A stretch of DNA of 64,000 nucleotides from Sorangium cellulosum So ce56. Its GTDB lineage: Bacteria; Myxococcota_A; Polyangia; Polyangiales; Polyangiaceae. Where the stretch lies: positions 8,563,001 through 8,627,000 of the forward strand of contig NC_010162.1 in assembly GCF_000067165.1 (NCBI RefSeq), read 5' to 3'. The translations under genes were made by a program, and so were the position numbers. Shown piece after piece: positions 1 through 7,799 of the stretch; the stretch's first letter is position 1, and each line of letters starts with the position of its first letter. Below the pieces are notes generated by a model that was not told where the DNA came from, did not search any database, and saw nothing but the letters and a program-made list of their open reading frames with translations.

Positions 1-133
1 CTCGGGCATCTTTCGCCCTGCGCGCCGCGAGCGCAGGGACGGCGTCGAGCTTCGTCTTGAGCCAGGCGATGAACACCGCATCTCGGCTGTACGCTCCCAG
101 CGGTACCTGGCCTCGGGCAGCACCGCCGGTCAT
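1..133 (-). CDS. partial hypothetical protein, runs off the left edge
   Basis: An open frame on the minus strand starts with ATG at 133 and continues past base 1. Its first 44 residues include the stretch YSRDAVFIAWLKTKLD, which reads like genuine protein. The ATG overlaps the TGA of a short upstream frame (130-234) as ATGA. The two may therefore be translationally coupled, or they may be one gene split by a frameshift, because the joined reading is smooth. No family is recognised from the fragment. Confidence 0.4.
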   Translation of the reverse strand, partial: MTGGAARGQVPLGAYSRDAVFIAWLKTKLDAVPALAARRAKDAR

Positions 134-234
134 CCGGCCAATACGGCGAACGCATCAAACAGGTTCGCGGTCCGCTGCATTTGGTAGATAGCTGGAGTCC
201 AGAAACAAGCGGCGGCGACGAGCAGGGCCACCAC
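130..234 (-). CDS. possible 34-aa membrane peptide, or N-terminal part of the next frame
   Basis: This short frame begins at either of two adjacent GTG codons, 13 bases after the stop of the DUF418 gene. It encodes one hydrophobic segment (VVALLVAAACFWTPAIY) and a short polar tail. Its TGA overlaps the ATG of the partial gene to its left. No good ribosome binding site is visible. It could be the N-terminus of that gene separated by a -1 shift or a sequencing error. Confidence 0.25.
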   Translation of the reverse strand: MVALLVAAACFWTPAIYQMQRTANLFDAFAVLAG

Positions 235-246
235 GGAGCGGTGAAT

Positions 247-1440
247 TCAGTCTTTTTCCTTTGAAAGAGACGGCGCGCTGACAGGCGCACTGCGGCCATA
301 GGACATCTGTCGCAGGAGCACCTCTGCCGGGCCGCGGTGGCCCGCGCGGCGCATCCGGTCGGCCAGCAGGATCGACACGATCCAGAGGGCGACGGCGACC
401 GTGCAGCTGGCGGTGAAGCCCAGGTCATCTCTCAGGTCCAGGGTGAACGGGTAGAACAGCGCGAGCCACACCGCCGACTGGAACAGGTAGAACGTCAACG
501 ACCGCTGACCCAGCGCGGCGAGGGCCGCAGTCAGGCGCCCAGGGTCACATCCGATCCTGATCGAGACGAGCCCGGCGGCGGCGGCCATGCCGATGCCGCC
601 AGCGTATCCAGTCATGGCGTGTGCGCCGGCGACCGTCCAGGTCATGGTCGTCGTCCACGCGCCGGTCAGCTGCAGGGCCATGGGAAGCCGGCCGATGACG
701 GAGACCGCCATGCAGATCACGGTGACCCGCGACAGCATCGCCGCATGGCGCTCGGGTTCGTCGAGGATACGGCGTCTGGCGGCCCAGACGCCCGGCAGCA
801 TGGCCGGCACCACCACGATGGTGGACACGGCCGTCTTCAGCGGCCAGAACGGAAGCTCGGCGAGGACGTGGGCAACATAATCGGGGGCCATGAGCGCCGC
901 CAGGGTCATGGGAATGCCCATGGCCGCGGTGGTCTGTGCGGTGACGCTCTGCCATGTGAGCACGAGCGTCGCGGGGACGAGCGTGAGGACGCTGGTCCAC
1001 CAGAGGACCGAGTCCCGGGCCCGGACCATCGGCGCGAGCAGGAGCAGCGTCAGCCCGTAGACAGCGACGATGTCGAGCGGCACGAGCAGAGCCCCGTGCG
1101 CGAAGCCGATGGCGATCAGCCCGAGGCTCCGGCGCCGCAGCAGCTTGCGAATCGAGGTCCAGTCGCCGCCCCGAGCGAGCTGCCGCTCGGTCAGCTGCCC
1201 CAGCGCGTAGCCGAAGAGGAACACGAACATCGCGCGAGCCTGGTTCTCGGCGAAGAGCGATCTCACGAGCTTGGCGATGGTGTTGAGATCGGCGGGTCCG
1301 AGGTCCCAATTGCTGACGAACGCCGGCGCATGCGCCAGGGCGATCGGCAGCAACATGAAGCCGCGGGCCAGGTCCGGCGCCAGGGATCGACGGGTGACGT
1401 CGGCAGGCGTTTTGGCGCTTCTGGCAAGGTCCATGAACAT
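247..1440 (-). CDS. DUF418 family multi-pass membrane protein
   Basis: The product is a 397-aa integral membrane protein with about eight to ten hydrophobic segments. The N-terminal signature (DLARGFMLLPIALAH), the FLFGYALG segment and a C-terminal GPAEVLLR motif match DUF418 proteins, which are related to acyltransferase-3 type membrane proteins and have no settled function. I chose the ATG at 1440. A longer frame reaches 1548, but its first 36 residues are Arg-rich and lie outside the family core. The ATGs at 1440 and 1434 are nearly equivalent and neither has a strong ribosome binding site. The gene is divergent from the HTH/MarR-like regulator at 1716, a pairing I associate with actinobacteria, where the regulator usually controls the neighbour. 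Confidence 0.8.
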   Translation of the reverse strand: MFMDLARSAKTPADVTRRSLAPDLARGFMLLPIALAHAPAFVSNWDLGPADLNTIAKLVRSLFAENQARAMFVFLFGYALGQLTERQLARGGDWTSIRKLLRRRSLGLIAIGFAHGALLVPLDIVAVYGLTLLLLAPMVRARDSVLWWTSVLTLVPATLVLTWQSVTAQTTAAMGIPMTLAALMAPDYVAHVLAELPFWPLKTAVSTIVVVPAMLPGVWAARRRILDEPERHAAMLSRVTVICMAVSVIGRLPMALQLTGAWTTTMTWTVAGAHAMTGYAGGIGMAAAAGLVSIRIGCDPGRLTAALAALGQRSLTFYLFQSAVWLALFYPFTLDLRDDLGFTASCTVAVALWIVSILLADRMRRAGHRGPAEVLLRQMSYGRSAPVSAPSLSKEKD

Positions 1441-1606
1441 CACCCGCATGCGCGGGGTGCACGGCTGCGCCGTCCCGCGAAACGGGCACACACGCCGGCT
1501 CCTCGCCGTGGCTCGTTGAACGGTCACGAAAGCTACGTTGCGTCTCATGTGCAGTCAACGTCGAAGCAATGGATTCATCGCTCCGCGCTGCGAATTCATG
1601 ACTGCT

Positions 1607-1657
1607 ATTGCAATGGCCTTGTGGATGAATGCAACGATCGGGCGATCGACCGTTGCA
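1607..1657. promoter_or_regulatory. palindromic operator candidate between DUF418 and regulator
   Basis: The divergent intergenic region holds a perfect 8-bp palindrome ATTGCAAT (1607-1614) and an interrupted inverted repeat with arms TGCAACG (1630-1636) and CGTTGCA (1651-1657). The core TTGCAA/TTGCA recurs in both. Its position between two divergent genes suggests autoregulation by the MarR-like protein. This is inference from symmetry and position only. Confidence 0.4.
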
Positions 1658-1715
1658 ATGTGCTGATTGTGAATGCACACTGGCCTCGACCATCGATCAA
1701 CAGGAGCGGGCGAGG

Positions 1716-2651
1716 ATGCCGGGAGGCAGGCTGAGCGACGAGGACCGCCGGCACATCGCATCGGGGCTGGCCGAGAGGCTCGGGTACGCCGAGATCGCGA
1801 GGCGGCTGGGCAGGCCGACGTCGACCATCAGCCGGGAGGTGGCTCGCAACGGCGGGCCCGGCGGCTACCGGGCGGACCACGCCCACGAGGCCACCGGGCG
1901 GCGCGCGCGCCGGCGCAGGCCGGCCTCGCCGCCCGGTCTGCCGGTCGCCGCCGGTGCGGACGGGCGGGGCGCCGAGGCGGTGCGCGCCTTCGTCGAGCAG
2001 TTCGCGGCGCTGATGGTCCAGACCGGGCTTCCACGGATGGCAGGCCGGGTGCTCGCCTCGCTGTACACCGCGGACTCCGGGGCTCTGACGGCCGCCGAGC
2101 TGGTCAAGCGTTTGCGGGTCAGCCCCGCGTCGGTCTCCAAGGCCATCGGTTATCTCGAAGGGCTCGAGGTGGTCCGGCGTGAACGCGGCCCCCGGCGGAG
2201 CGAGCGCTACGTCATCGACGATGACGTCTGGGAGCGGGCGTGGACGACGAGCGCTCGCTCGCACGAGATGTGGGCAGATGCCGCGCGGCGGGGAGCCGGG
2301 ATCCTCGGTCCCGTCACGCCCGCCGGAGTCCGGCTGAACCGCATGGGCAGGTTCTTCCGACGCCTTGGCGACGACATGGCCGGCGGCCCCGCCGCGCCCG
2401 CCGCCGGTGACGCGCTGACGGTGCTGGCCGCGCTCGTGCACGCGAGCGCGCCGGTGACCGTCGAGCAACTGGCCACCGCGCTCGGCTGGCCCGCGGACCG
2501 TGTAACGAGCGCCCTGCACGACGCCGAACAACACCCGGACGTCATCGATCCGGTCGCCCTCCGGCGCACCGCGCCCGGCACCTACGCCATCACCGCCAGA
2601 CTCGACCGGCTCACCACGGCACAGCGTGAGGCCCTCAGCCACCTCGTGTAG
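1716..2651 (+). CDS. HTH / MarR-GbsR-like transcriptional regulator
   Basis: The product is 311 aa. Residues about 5-40 form a helix-turn-helix of the IS30/HTH_38 type (YAEIARRLGRPTSTISREV). An Ala/Arg-rich linker follows, then a GbsR/MarR-like winged-helix region (LTAAELVKRLRVSPASVSKAIGYL followed by a wing with RRERGPRRSERY), shown here only as positions about 125-175. A second winged-helix-like segment lies near residues 235-285. The start at ATG 1716 is preceded by AGGAG; the frame open from 1629 lacks such a site. Actinobacteria commonly encode this double-HTH type. It probably represses the divergent DUF418 transporter-like gene. Confidence 0.75.
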   Translation: MPGGRLSDEDRRHIASGLAERLGYAEIARRLGRPTSTISREVARNGGPGGYRADHAHEATGRRARRRRPASPPGLPVAAGADGRGAEAVRAFVEQFAALMVQTGLPRMAGRVLASLYTADSGALTAAELVKRLRVSPASVSKAIGYLEGLEVVRRERGPRRSERYVIDDDVWERAWTTSARSHEMWADAARRGAGILGPVTPAGVRLNRMGRFFRRLGDDMAGGPAAPAAGDALTVLAALVHASAPVTVEQLATALGWPADRVTSALHDAEQHPDVIDPVALRRTAPGTYAITARLDRLTTAQREALSHLV

Positions 2652-2745
2652 AACCGAGTGGCGTAGAGGTGGCCGGTGTTCCCTGGACGCGGACGTCTCT
2701 GGACGAGACGCCGAGTATCGAGGCAACCGCCGGACGTGACCGCAG

Positions 2746-2862
2746 CTATTCGGCTTCGGCGAAGCGAAGCGCCTCGTGGGCCTCGCCGCTCGGCCCCCTC
2801 ACCAGGTCGCGTTCGGTGACCTGCATGCTGTCTTGGAGCCTCTGCGCTGCATAGCGATCCGC
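2746..2862 (-). pseudogene. C-terminal gene fragment, family unknown
   Basis: On the minus strand an open stretch of about 38 codons ends at TAG (2746-2748). It reads as plausible protein (AAQRLQDSMQVTERDLV and ALRFAEAE at the end) with GC-rich third positions. There is no start, and the IS66 remnant begins just beyond its 5' side, so this may be the surviving 3' end of a gene cut by that insertion. The family is not recognised. Confidence 0.3.
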
Positions 2863-2871
2863 GCCGGAGGT

Positions 2872-3066
2872 GTGACGGCCGAGAGCAGACGCATCTGGCG
2901 CGACCGGGTGGCGCGCTGGCACAAGAGCGGGCAGTCCGCCCGCGTGTTCGCGGAGCGGGAGGGGGTCAACGCAGGCACGCTCTACTCCTGGAGCCGCCGG
3001 CTAGGGATGAAGCGGAGCGAGCACCGGCAGCGGGAGGAGAAGCCAGGAGCGCATGCCCCAGCGTAG
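2872..3066 (+). pseudogene. tnpA: IS66-type tnpA remnant
   Basis: A 64-codon frame from GTG 2872 contains the WRDRVARWHKSGQSARVFAE and GTLYSWSRRL segments characteristic of the IS66 accessory protein TnpA, a short HTH protein. It ends early, about 50 residues shorter than the intact TnpA at 36125. No tnpB or tnpC follows. The sequence is clearly different from the intact copy, so it comes from another IS66 lineage. A relic. Confidence 0.6.
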
Positions 3067-3135
3067 CAAGCGGAGCGTTCCTCTCCGAATGCAGCGTGCG
3101 TTGCTACCCAGACGACCCGGGTCGCCGAACCGCGC

Positions 3136-4053
3136 TCACCGCGCACCAGGTCGCCGGACCTGCCCGGGAGCGGGCGCGAGGGCGCGGCGGAGGTGCTCGG
3201 TGAAGGCGCGCACCTTCGGCAGGACGTGGCGGGTCGGGAGCGATACGACCGAGATCGCGACCGCATCGCACGCGGTGTCCGGGAGCACTTCGACGAGCTT
3301 CCGCGCCTTGCCGGCGCGCGCCAGCATGAAGTCGCAGAGCCACGCGAGGCCGGCGCCCTCGATCGCCAGCTCGATCAGCGCCTCGCCGTCGTCGACGACG
3401 ATGCGCCGCGTGGGCGCGATCTCGCGCACCTTCACGCCGTCGCGGAGGCGCCACGGGAGGAGCCGGCCGTGCAGCGCGTACCCGAGGCGCACGTGGCGCT
3501 CGAGGTCGTCGACCGTGCGAGGCCGGCCGTGCTCGCGCAGGTAGCCGGGCGCGCCGCAGACGAGCATCCGAGAGCGGCCGACCGGGCGCGCTATCAGACC
3601 CGAGTCCGGCAGCGTGCCCAGCCGGACCGCGACGTCGATCCGCTCCGACGCGAGATCGGCCGGGTCGTCGCGCAGCGCGAGCTCGACGTCCACGTCGGGG
3701 TAGCGCTCGGCGAAGCGCGCGAGCACCGGCACGATCACGTGACGGCCGATCACCGTCGGCGCCTCCACGCGGAGGAGCCCGGCCGGTCGATCGCGCAGAC
3801 CCGAGGTGGCGCGCTGCGCGTCGTCGAGCTCGCGCAGCGCGGCGCGGGCACGCTCGAAGAACGCGCGCCCTTCGTCGGAGAGCGTCACCGCGCGCGTGGT
3901 GCGGTGGAAGAGCCGCACGCCGACCTCGCCCTCGAGCTGCGTGATGCGGCGGCTGACCGCCGACGGCGTGACGCGCAGCCGGCGCGCGGCGAGCGTGAAG
4001 CTCCCGAGCTCCGCGGCCTCGACGAACGCTTCGATCGCTGCGAGCCGGTCCAT
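3136..4053 (-). CDS. LysR family transcriptional regulator
   Basis: The product is 305 aa, the usual LysR length. The N-terminal winged HTH (residues about 3-62) contains AAIEAFVEAAELGSFTLAAR and TPSAVSRRI followed by LFHRTTRAVTLSDEG, and residues about 90-295 are the periplasmic-binding-like effector domain. I chose ATG 4053 because the LysR HTH starts right there; the upstream extension to 4197 is Arg-rich and atypical. The gene is divergent from the peroxiredoxin-like membrane protein at 4142, the usual LysR layout for a regulated target. The effector is unknown. Confidence 0.88.
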   Translation of the reverse strand: MDRLAAIEAFVEAAELGSFTLAARRLRVTPSAVSRRITQLEGEVGVRLFHRTTRAVTLSDEGRAFFERARAALRELDDAQRATSGLRDRPAGLLRVEAPTVIGRHVIVPVLARFAERYPDVDVELALRDDPADLASERIDVAVRLGTLPDSGLIARPVGRSRMLVCGAPGYLREHGRPRTVDDLERHVRLGYALHGRLLPWRLRDGVKVREIAPTRRIVVDDGEALIELAIEGAGLAWLCDFMLARAGKARKLVEVLPDTACDAVAISVVSLPTRHVLPKVRAFTEHLRRALAPAPGQVRRPGAR

Positions 4054-4066
4054 GTCGCACCTCGAT

Positions 4067-4078
4067 TGATGCGTATCA
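4067..4078. promoter_or_regulatory. possible LysR binding site (TGAT-N4-ATCA)
   Basis: The 88-bp gap between the LysR gene and the peroxiredoxin-like gene contains TGATGCGTATCA, a short interrupted dyad 13 bp upstream of the LysR start codon. LysR proteins usually bind T-N11-A dyads in such divergent gaps. The site is short, so this is tentative. Confidence 0.3.
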
Positions 4079-4141
4079 TGCACGAAAGTTGTTCGCCTTC
4101 GGCGATGGTTTGCGCCCCGCGCACGAGCCACGGTGCCCTGC

Positions 4142-5287
4142 ATGAGCACCGTGAACGTCGACACCACCTCTCCCAGCCCGCGCGCCCGGGCGGTCATCCT
4201 CGGAGCGGTCGCGACGCTCGTCGCGACCGCGATCCACCACGTCTACGGCGGCGTTCGGTACGCGACGCCGTGGCGCCTCCACGGCGCCGCCGTCGCGCTC
4301 GCGCTCTGCGTCCCCATCGCGCTGGCGTACGCGGGGTACCGGCGGAGCCCGGGCACGCGCGCCGGCCGCATCGCCGGGGGCTCGCTCGCGGCGCTCGCCC
4401 TCGCGTTCCCGGTGACGTCGATCGGGCTCTTCGAGGGCGCATACAACCACCTCGCGAAGAACGTCCTCTTCTTCGCGGGCGCGCCTCGCGACCTGCTCCT
4501 CCGGATGTTCCCGCCGCCCACCTACGAGCTCCCCAGCGATGCCTTCTTCGAGATCACCGGCGTCGGGCAGATCGTCCCCGCGGCGATCACCGCGATCGCG
4601 GCCCTCGGCCTGATCGGCGACCTGCGCCGCCGTGTCACGAGGCTCGCGCCCGGGACCGTGCTCGGCGCGCGCGAGCTCGTGGGCGTCCACGGCGAGCGGA
4701 TCCGCATCCCCGATCCCACGCGGATCGTGCACCTCCAGCTCCGTCGCTTCGCGGGCTGTCCGGTGTGCAACCTCCATCTCCGCTCGATCACCGTCCGTCA
4801 CGACGAGATCGCGGCGGCCGGGATCCGCGAGGTGGTCGTGTTCCACTCGAGCGCCGACGAGCTCCGGCTCCACGCCGGCGGGCTCCCCTTCGCTGTGGTG
4901 CCCGATCCCGAGAAGCGCTTGTACGCGGAGCTCGGCGCCGAGCCGTCGCTCCTCTCGGTGTTCGATCCGCGCGTGTGGCCCATCATCGTCCACTCGGTGG
5001 CGCGGAGCGCGATCGCGATCCTGCGCGGACGCGAGCGGCCGCCCGCGCTGATCCCGACCGGCGGTCGCTTCGGGCTCCCGGCCGACTTCCTCGTCGCGCC
5101 CGACGGCCGCGTGCTCGCGAGCAAGTACGGCGAGCACGCGGGCGATCAGTGGTCGGTCGACGAGGTCCTCGCGCTGACGCGTGCGCCTGCGGTGTCGAGC
5201 GTGCGCGCGGCCGCCGAGCGCGGCGCCGCGAGCGTGCTGGACGGCGGAAGCGCCTCGCGCTTGCCGACGCGATGCTCTCCGGGATGA
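4142..5287 (+). CDS. membrane protein with C-terminal peroxiredoxin-like (AhpC/TSA) domain
   Basis: The product is 381 aa. The first half has about four hydrophobic segments (residues about 16-40, 48-62, 75-95 and 135-155). The second half is a thioredoxin-fold AhpC/TSA-type domain with the motif FAGCPVCNLHLRS near residue 205, and a typical ending LPADFLVAPDGRV...KYGEHAGDQWSVDEVL. The peroxiredoxin-like domain reduces peroxides or thiols in related proteins; here it would be tethered to the membrane. A GTG nine bases upstream is an alternative start. The final 25 or so residues look non-conserved. A 137-bp stretch of the 3' end (5082-5218) is duplicated at 23286-23422. Confidence 0.75.
   Translation: MSTVNVDTTSPSPRARAVILGAVATLVATAIHHVYGGVRYATPWRLHGAAVALALCVPIALAYAGYRRSPGTRAGRIAGGSLAALALAFPVTSIGLFEGAYNHLAKNVLFFAGAPRDLLLRMFPPPTYELPSDAFFEITGVGQIVPAAITAIAALGLIGDLRRRVTRLAPGTVLGARELVGVHGERIRIPDPTRIVHLQLRRFAGCPVCNLHLRSITVRHDEIAAAGIREVVVFHSSADELRLHAGGLPFAVVPDPEKRLYAELGAEPSLLSVFDPRVWPIIVHSVARSAIAILRGRERPPALIPTGGRFGLPADFLVAPDGRVLASKYGEHAGDQWSVDEVLALTRAPAVSSVRAAAERGAASVLDGGSASRLPTRCSPG
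5082..5218 (+). repeat. 137-bp segment duplicated at 23286-23422
   Basis: Bases 5082-5218, inside the peroxiredoxin-like gene, are repeated with a single mismatch at 23286-23422 in the same orientation, 18.2 kb away. There the segment is fused directly to a partial copy of the gene at 39335-40291. The near-identity implies a recent non-transposon duplication. Confidence 0.85.
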
Positions 5288-5337
5288 CGAGCACGGCGCG
5301 GCTCATGCGCACCAGCGCGGGCGGCCGAATCACGCTC

Positions 5338-5366
5338 GCGCTGTTTCGGCCTGGCGGGGCCGCGGC
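5338..5366 (+). repeat. 29-bp direct repeat with 6265-6293
   Basis: A 29-bp string beginning GCGCTGTTTCGGCCTGG is found at 5338-5366 and again at 6265-6293, flanking the Cys-rich lipoprotein gene. Similarity continues weakly for another dozen bases. It may mark a recombination boundary: the second copy lies at the edge of the mosaic scar. Confidence 0.7.
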
Positions 5367-5413
5367 CTTCTTCCCCAGGGGGCCGCGTTCATTTCACAGC
5401 CTGCGTGGGTCTC

Positions 5414-6121
5414 CTACGGTGAGCACTGCATGACGCCGTCGTCCGCGTCCGTGCAGCTCTGGAATCCGAGCGAGCTGCACAGCGCACTCGCGCAAGCACA
5501 GGTCACCTGACCCTCGCACGCGAGCGGACGAGGCTGGCAATAGTACGGGGTACCGGCGGCGTCGTTGAAACCGCGAAAGCAGACGTGGTCGTCATCGCAG
5601 CCGGTGCAATCGGGTCGGAAGCCGCAAAGCTCGATCGGCACACACTGCCCGGTCCAGCAGCGGTTGTCTGCAACGCTCGGCAGCGTTCCCTCCGGGCACT
5701 CGGGGGGCAGGGCGTCGCACTCGGCGAAAAGGGGACTACAGTTGTGGGAGGTAGCGACGGTGCAGCGACCGGCGAAGCACATAGCGCGCTCGACCGCGTA
5801 GCGCTCACAACGATACTGGTCACAGTCCTCGGCACAGGCTTCGGGGGCCTCCGCCGAAGCGGGATAAGCGCCGCAGGTGCAGCAATCGGAGGCCAGTCTG
5901 CAATCTTCGTCGACCGAGCATTCCGGCTCAGCACCGCCCTGACCCGCAGTCCCGCCCGAACCAGAGCCCCCGGTCCCCCCAGTCCCACCGGAGCCTGCGC
6001 TGCCGCCCGTCGAACCCGTGCTACTGGTCTCGCTAGCGCCGTCGCTCGTCGTCTGGCCACAAGCGAGGACGAGCGTGGTGAGTAGTGTCAACTGGCACAA
6101 CTTGGCATAGATGTTCGTCAT
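5414..6121 (-). CDS. Cys-rich secreted lipoprotein
   Basis: The product is 235 aa. A signal peptide ends in the lipobox LVLAC (Cys21). Then comes a low-complexity linker rich in Gly, Ser and Thr (residues about 25-65) and a body with about 24 cysteines, including CTCGAY, CTGCDDDHVCF and CACASALC. This design is typical of myxobacterial surface lipoproteins, in which the linker lifts a disulphide-rich domain off the outer membrane. No enzyme motif is visible. The gene stands alone; repeats flank it on both sides. Confidence 0.75.
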   Translation of the reverse strand: MTNIYAKLCQLTLLTTLVLACGQTTSDGASETSSTGSTGGSAGSGGTGGTGGSGSGGTAGQGGAEPECSVDEDCRLASDCCTCGAYPASAEAPEACAEDCDQYRCERYAVERAMCFAGRCTVATSHNCSPLFAECDALPPECPEGTLPSVADNRCWTGQCVPIELCGFRPDCTGCDDDHVCFRGFNDAAGTPYYCQPRPLACEGQVTCACASALCSSLGFQSCTDADDGVMQCSP

Positions 6122-6130
6122 GGCGACTTC

Positions 6131-6250
6131 TCAGCAAGATGCATTCCTCGCGGGCTGCTCGCGTGGGACGACGCGCTTGACCCAATTGTACGAATTCATC
6201 GATCTGCTCGGCGGGCGCTCCCCGATCCGGTACGATCCATAGGCGATGAA
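6131..6250 (-). pseudogene. C-terminal fragment of an unknown gene
   Basis: Reading the minus strand, an open stretch ends at a stop near 6131 after FIAYGSYRIGERP and NSYNWVKRVVPREQ, which look like real protein. The 29-bp repeat at 6265-6293 cuts it off upstream and no start remains. The family is unknown. Confidence 0.3.
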
Positions 6251-6360
6251 GCTCGTCGCACCCAGCGCTGTTTCGGCCTGGCGGGGCCGCGGCGTTCTTG
6301 CCGCAGCCGCTCCACGAGCTCTTCGGACAGACGTCGACGCTCCTCGACCTCGTCCCGCCG

Positions 6361-6868
6361 CCGTGCCGTCCGAGAGCTCGCGGGCGTCGAGCGGCCAGCG
6401 CGCTCTCCCAGCGACCTGGACCGGCGGCCGGCGCCGGCCGGAGGACGAGCACTCGAGCCGCGCAGGCAGCCGCGAGTGCTGCACGCTTGAGCGCCGGTGT
6501 GAGCCGCGGGTGGCTCCAGGCCGGTACCATTCCGCGCCTCGCGGCGGGGCCCCATGCGGGCAACTCGTGACTCATTCAGCGAGACATCCTGTTCACGGTG
6601 CACGACCTCTGCACGATCCTACCCCCGACCCAGGAGGACGGGCCCGGGGTCTACAACCAGACCTCGGTTGACATCGGGTACGCGTAGAAGGACGGCAACG
6701 TCAGCGCAGGGCCGTCTCTCGCGTTCTACGTCATGCCGGCGTGCGGCGTCAGAGACCGAGGAGCACGACCGGCTCGTGCGCGCGGATCCAGGCATCGACG
6801 GGCGACCGATGGCGCGGCCTGCGGCGTCGCATCCAAGACGGATTCCATGGTAGGTTCATGAACCATTC
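6361..6868 (+). repeat. condensed collinear duplicate of pieces of 23.9-28.2 kb
   Basis: This stretch is built of four consecutive blocks, each closely matching a segment further right, in the same order and orientation: 6361-6396 to 23941-23976 (inside the ATPase gene), about 6391-6485 to 24956-25052, 6490-6751 to 25273-25534 (outer-membrane-like gene), and 6752-6868 to 28062-28180 (third paralogue gene). The third block carries its own stop codon (TAG 6685-6687, where the other copy has TGG). It reads as a duplicated 4-kb segment that lost most of its length through internal deletions. Confidence 0.8.
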
Positions 6869-6889
6869 TTTCGGGGGATTCTCATCCGG

Positions 6890-6955
6890 TGGTCGAAGCG
6901 CGCGGACTCCCACCTCGCCCTTCTGCACCTCGCCTGCGGGGTCATCACCTGGCGC
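6890..6955 (+). pseudogene. IS5-type transposase C-terminal scrap
   Basis: Twenty-two codons read WSKRADSHLALLHLACG then VITWR. This matches the usual end of IS5-family DDE transposases, in which Tyr-Glu-Arg-Arg-x-Asp-x-His leads into a conserved LxLxCxLIxWR helix. No other part of the transposase is present. It supports the view that transposons helped shape the scar at 6.2-7.0 kb. Confidence 0.45.
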
Positions 6956-7073
6956 GCGCCTGCCTGCTGGGATAGGATCTTCGGCAAACGGGTGGCGAAA
7001 GAGGCGCTCGCCGGGCTGCGCGATGCTGCACCCGTTCCTCACACTCTCTGCCATTCAAGGCAACGGAGGATTG

Positions 7074-7454
7074 ATGGACAAGAAGAAAACAGCCTCTTCG
7101 AGGGGCGCCTCGAAGTCAGCAAGGAAAGCGGACCCGGTCCCATTCGCCGGTACCGTGAGCGGATCGCGCACGTTCGCCCAGTCGTTCACGGTGACGTGGA
7201 CGCCGTCGGCCACGTGCGCCGAGATCGCTGTCACCATCACGGCAGGCGGCTCTCTCCTCACGAGCAACACGTTCACGCCAGACACCGCCACGCAGAGCGT
7301 GAGCGGATCCGACGGGACTTTCTCCGTGGACGGCTTGCTGATCGCCGCCTTCAACTCCAGCGGGACGACGGGAACGCTGCTCGCGCAACCCCTGAACTTT
7401 GACGCCCCCACCACCGGGCAGCAGACGTTCAGCGGCGCCATCGGTCTCTGGTAA
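7074..7454 (+). CDS. small hypothetical protein (126 aa)
   Basis: The start ATG 7074 has a good ribosome binding site (CGGAGGA, 7063-7069). The N-terminus is Lys/Ser-rich (MDKKKTASSRGASKSARK), and residues about 25-126 are rich in Thr, Ser, Gly and beta-strand-like alternation (FTVTWTPSATCAEIAVTI). There is no signal peptide. A degraded paralogous stretch follows at 7538-7687. It lies 345 bp upstream of the giant three-gene operon and has similar composition, so it could belong to it. The function is not recognised. Confidence 0.6.
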   Translation: MDKKKTASSRGASKSARKADPVPFAGTVSGSRTFAQSFTVTWTPSATCAEIAVTITAGGSLLTSNTFTPDTATQSVSGSDGTFSVDGLLIAAFNSSGTTGTLLAQPLNFDAPTTGQQTFSGAIGLW

Positions 7455-7537
7455 ACGGCCGGCAGTCGGCGAGGCCGGGCGGGCGCCCGCGTCAACGTAC
7501 GGCCCGGACTTCCGCGCTCCCTCTGCGGACGGCGCCG

Positions 7538-7687
7538 GACAGCGGTTGCGCGATCGCCAGTCAGAGCCTCGCCGTCACCCTCGCGGTCTGCGTTTTCGAG
7601 GGTACACTGACTGCCGAATTCGCCCGGTCGGGGGCGACCGGGACGCTGTTCTGTTGCGATGGCAAGTCCGCGAGCCAGGGGGGCTGA
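7538..7687 (+). pseudogene. degraded paralogue of the 126-aa protein
   Basis: This frame ends at TGA 7685-7687. It encodes FEGTLTAEFARSGATGTLF, which lines up with VDGLLIAAFNSSGTTGTLL of the gene just upstream. No start codon or N-terminal half is recognisable. The 345-bp stretch from 7455 to 7799 is otherwise empty apart from the likely promoter/leader of the operon at 7800. Confidence 0.4.
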
Positions 7688-7799
7688 TCCGTACCCCTGC
7701 ACCGGCATGATCGGATTTCGTCAAACGGCTTTGAAATTGCGAGGCCGTCGGACTTCATGCGGGGGCCTTTCGTCCCGACGTCCGTCCATGGGGTGAGTG

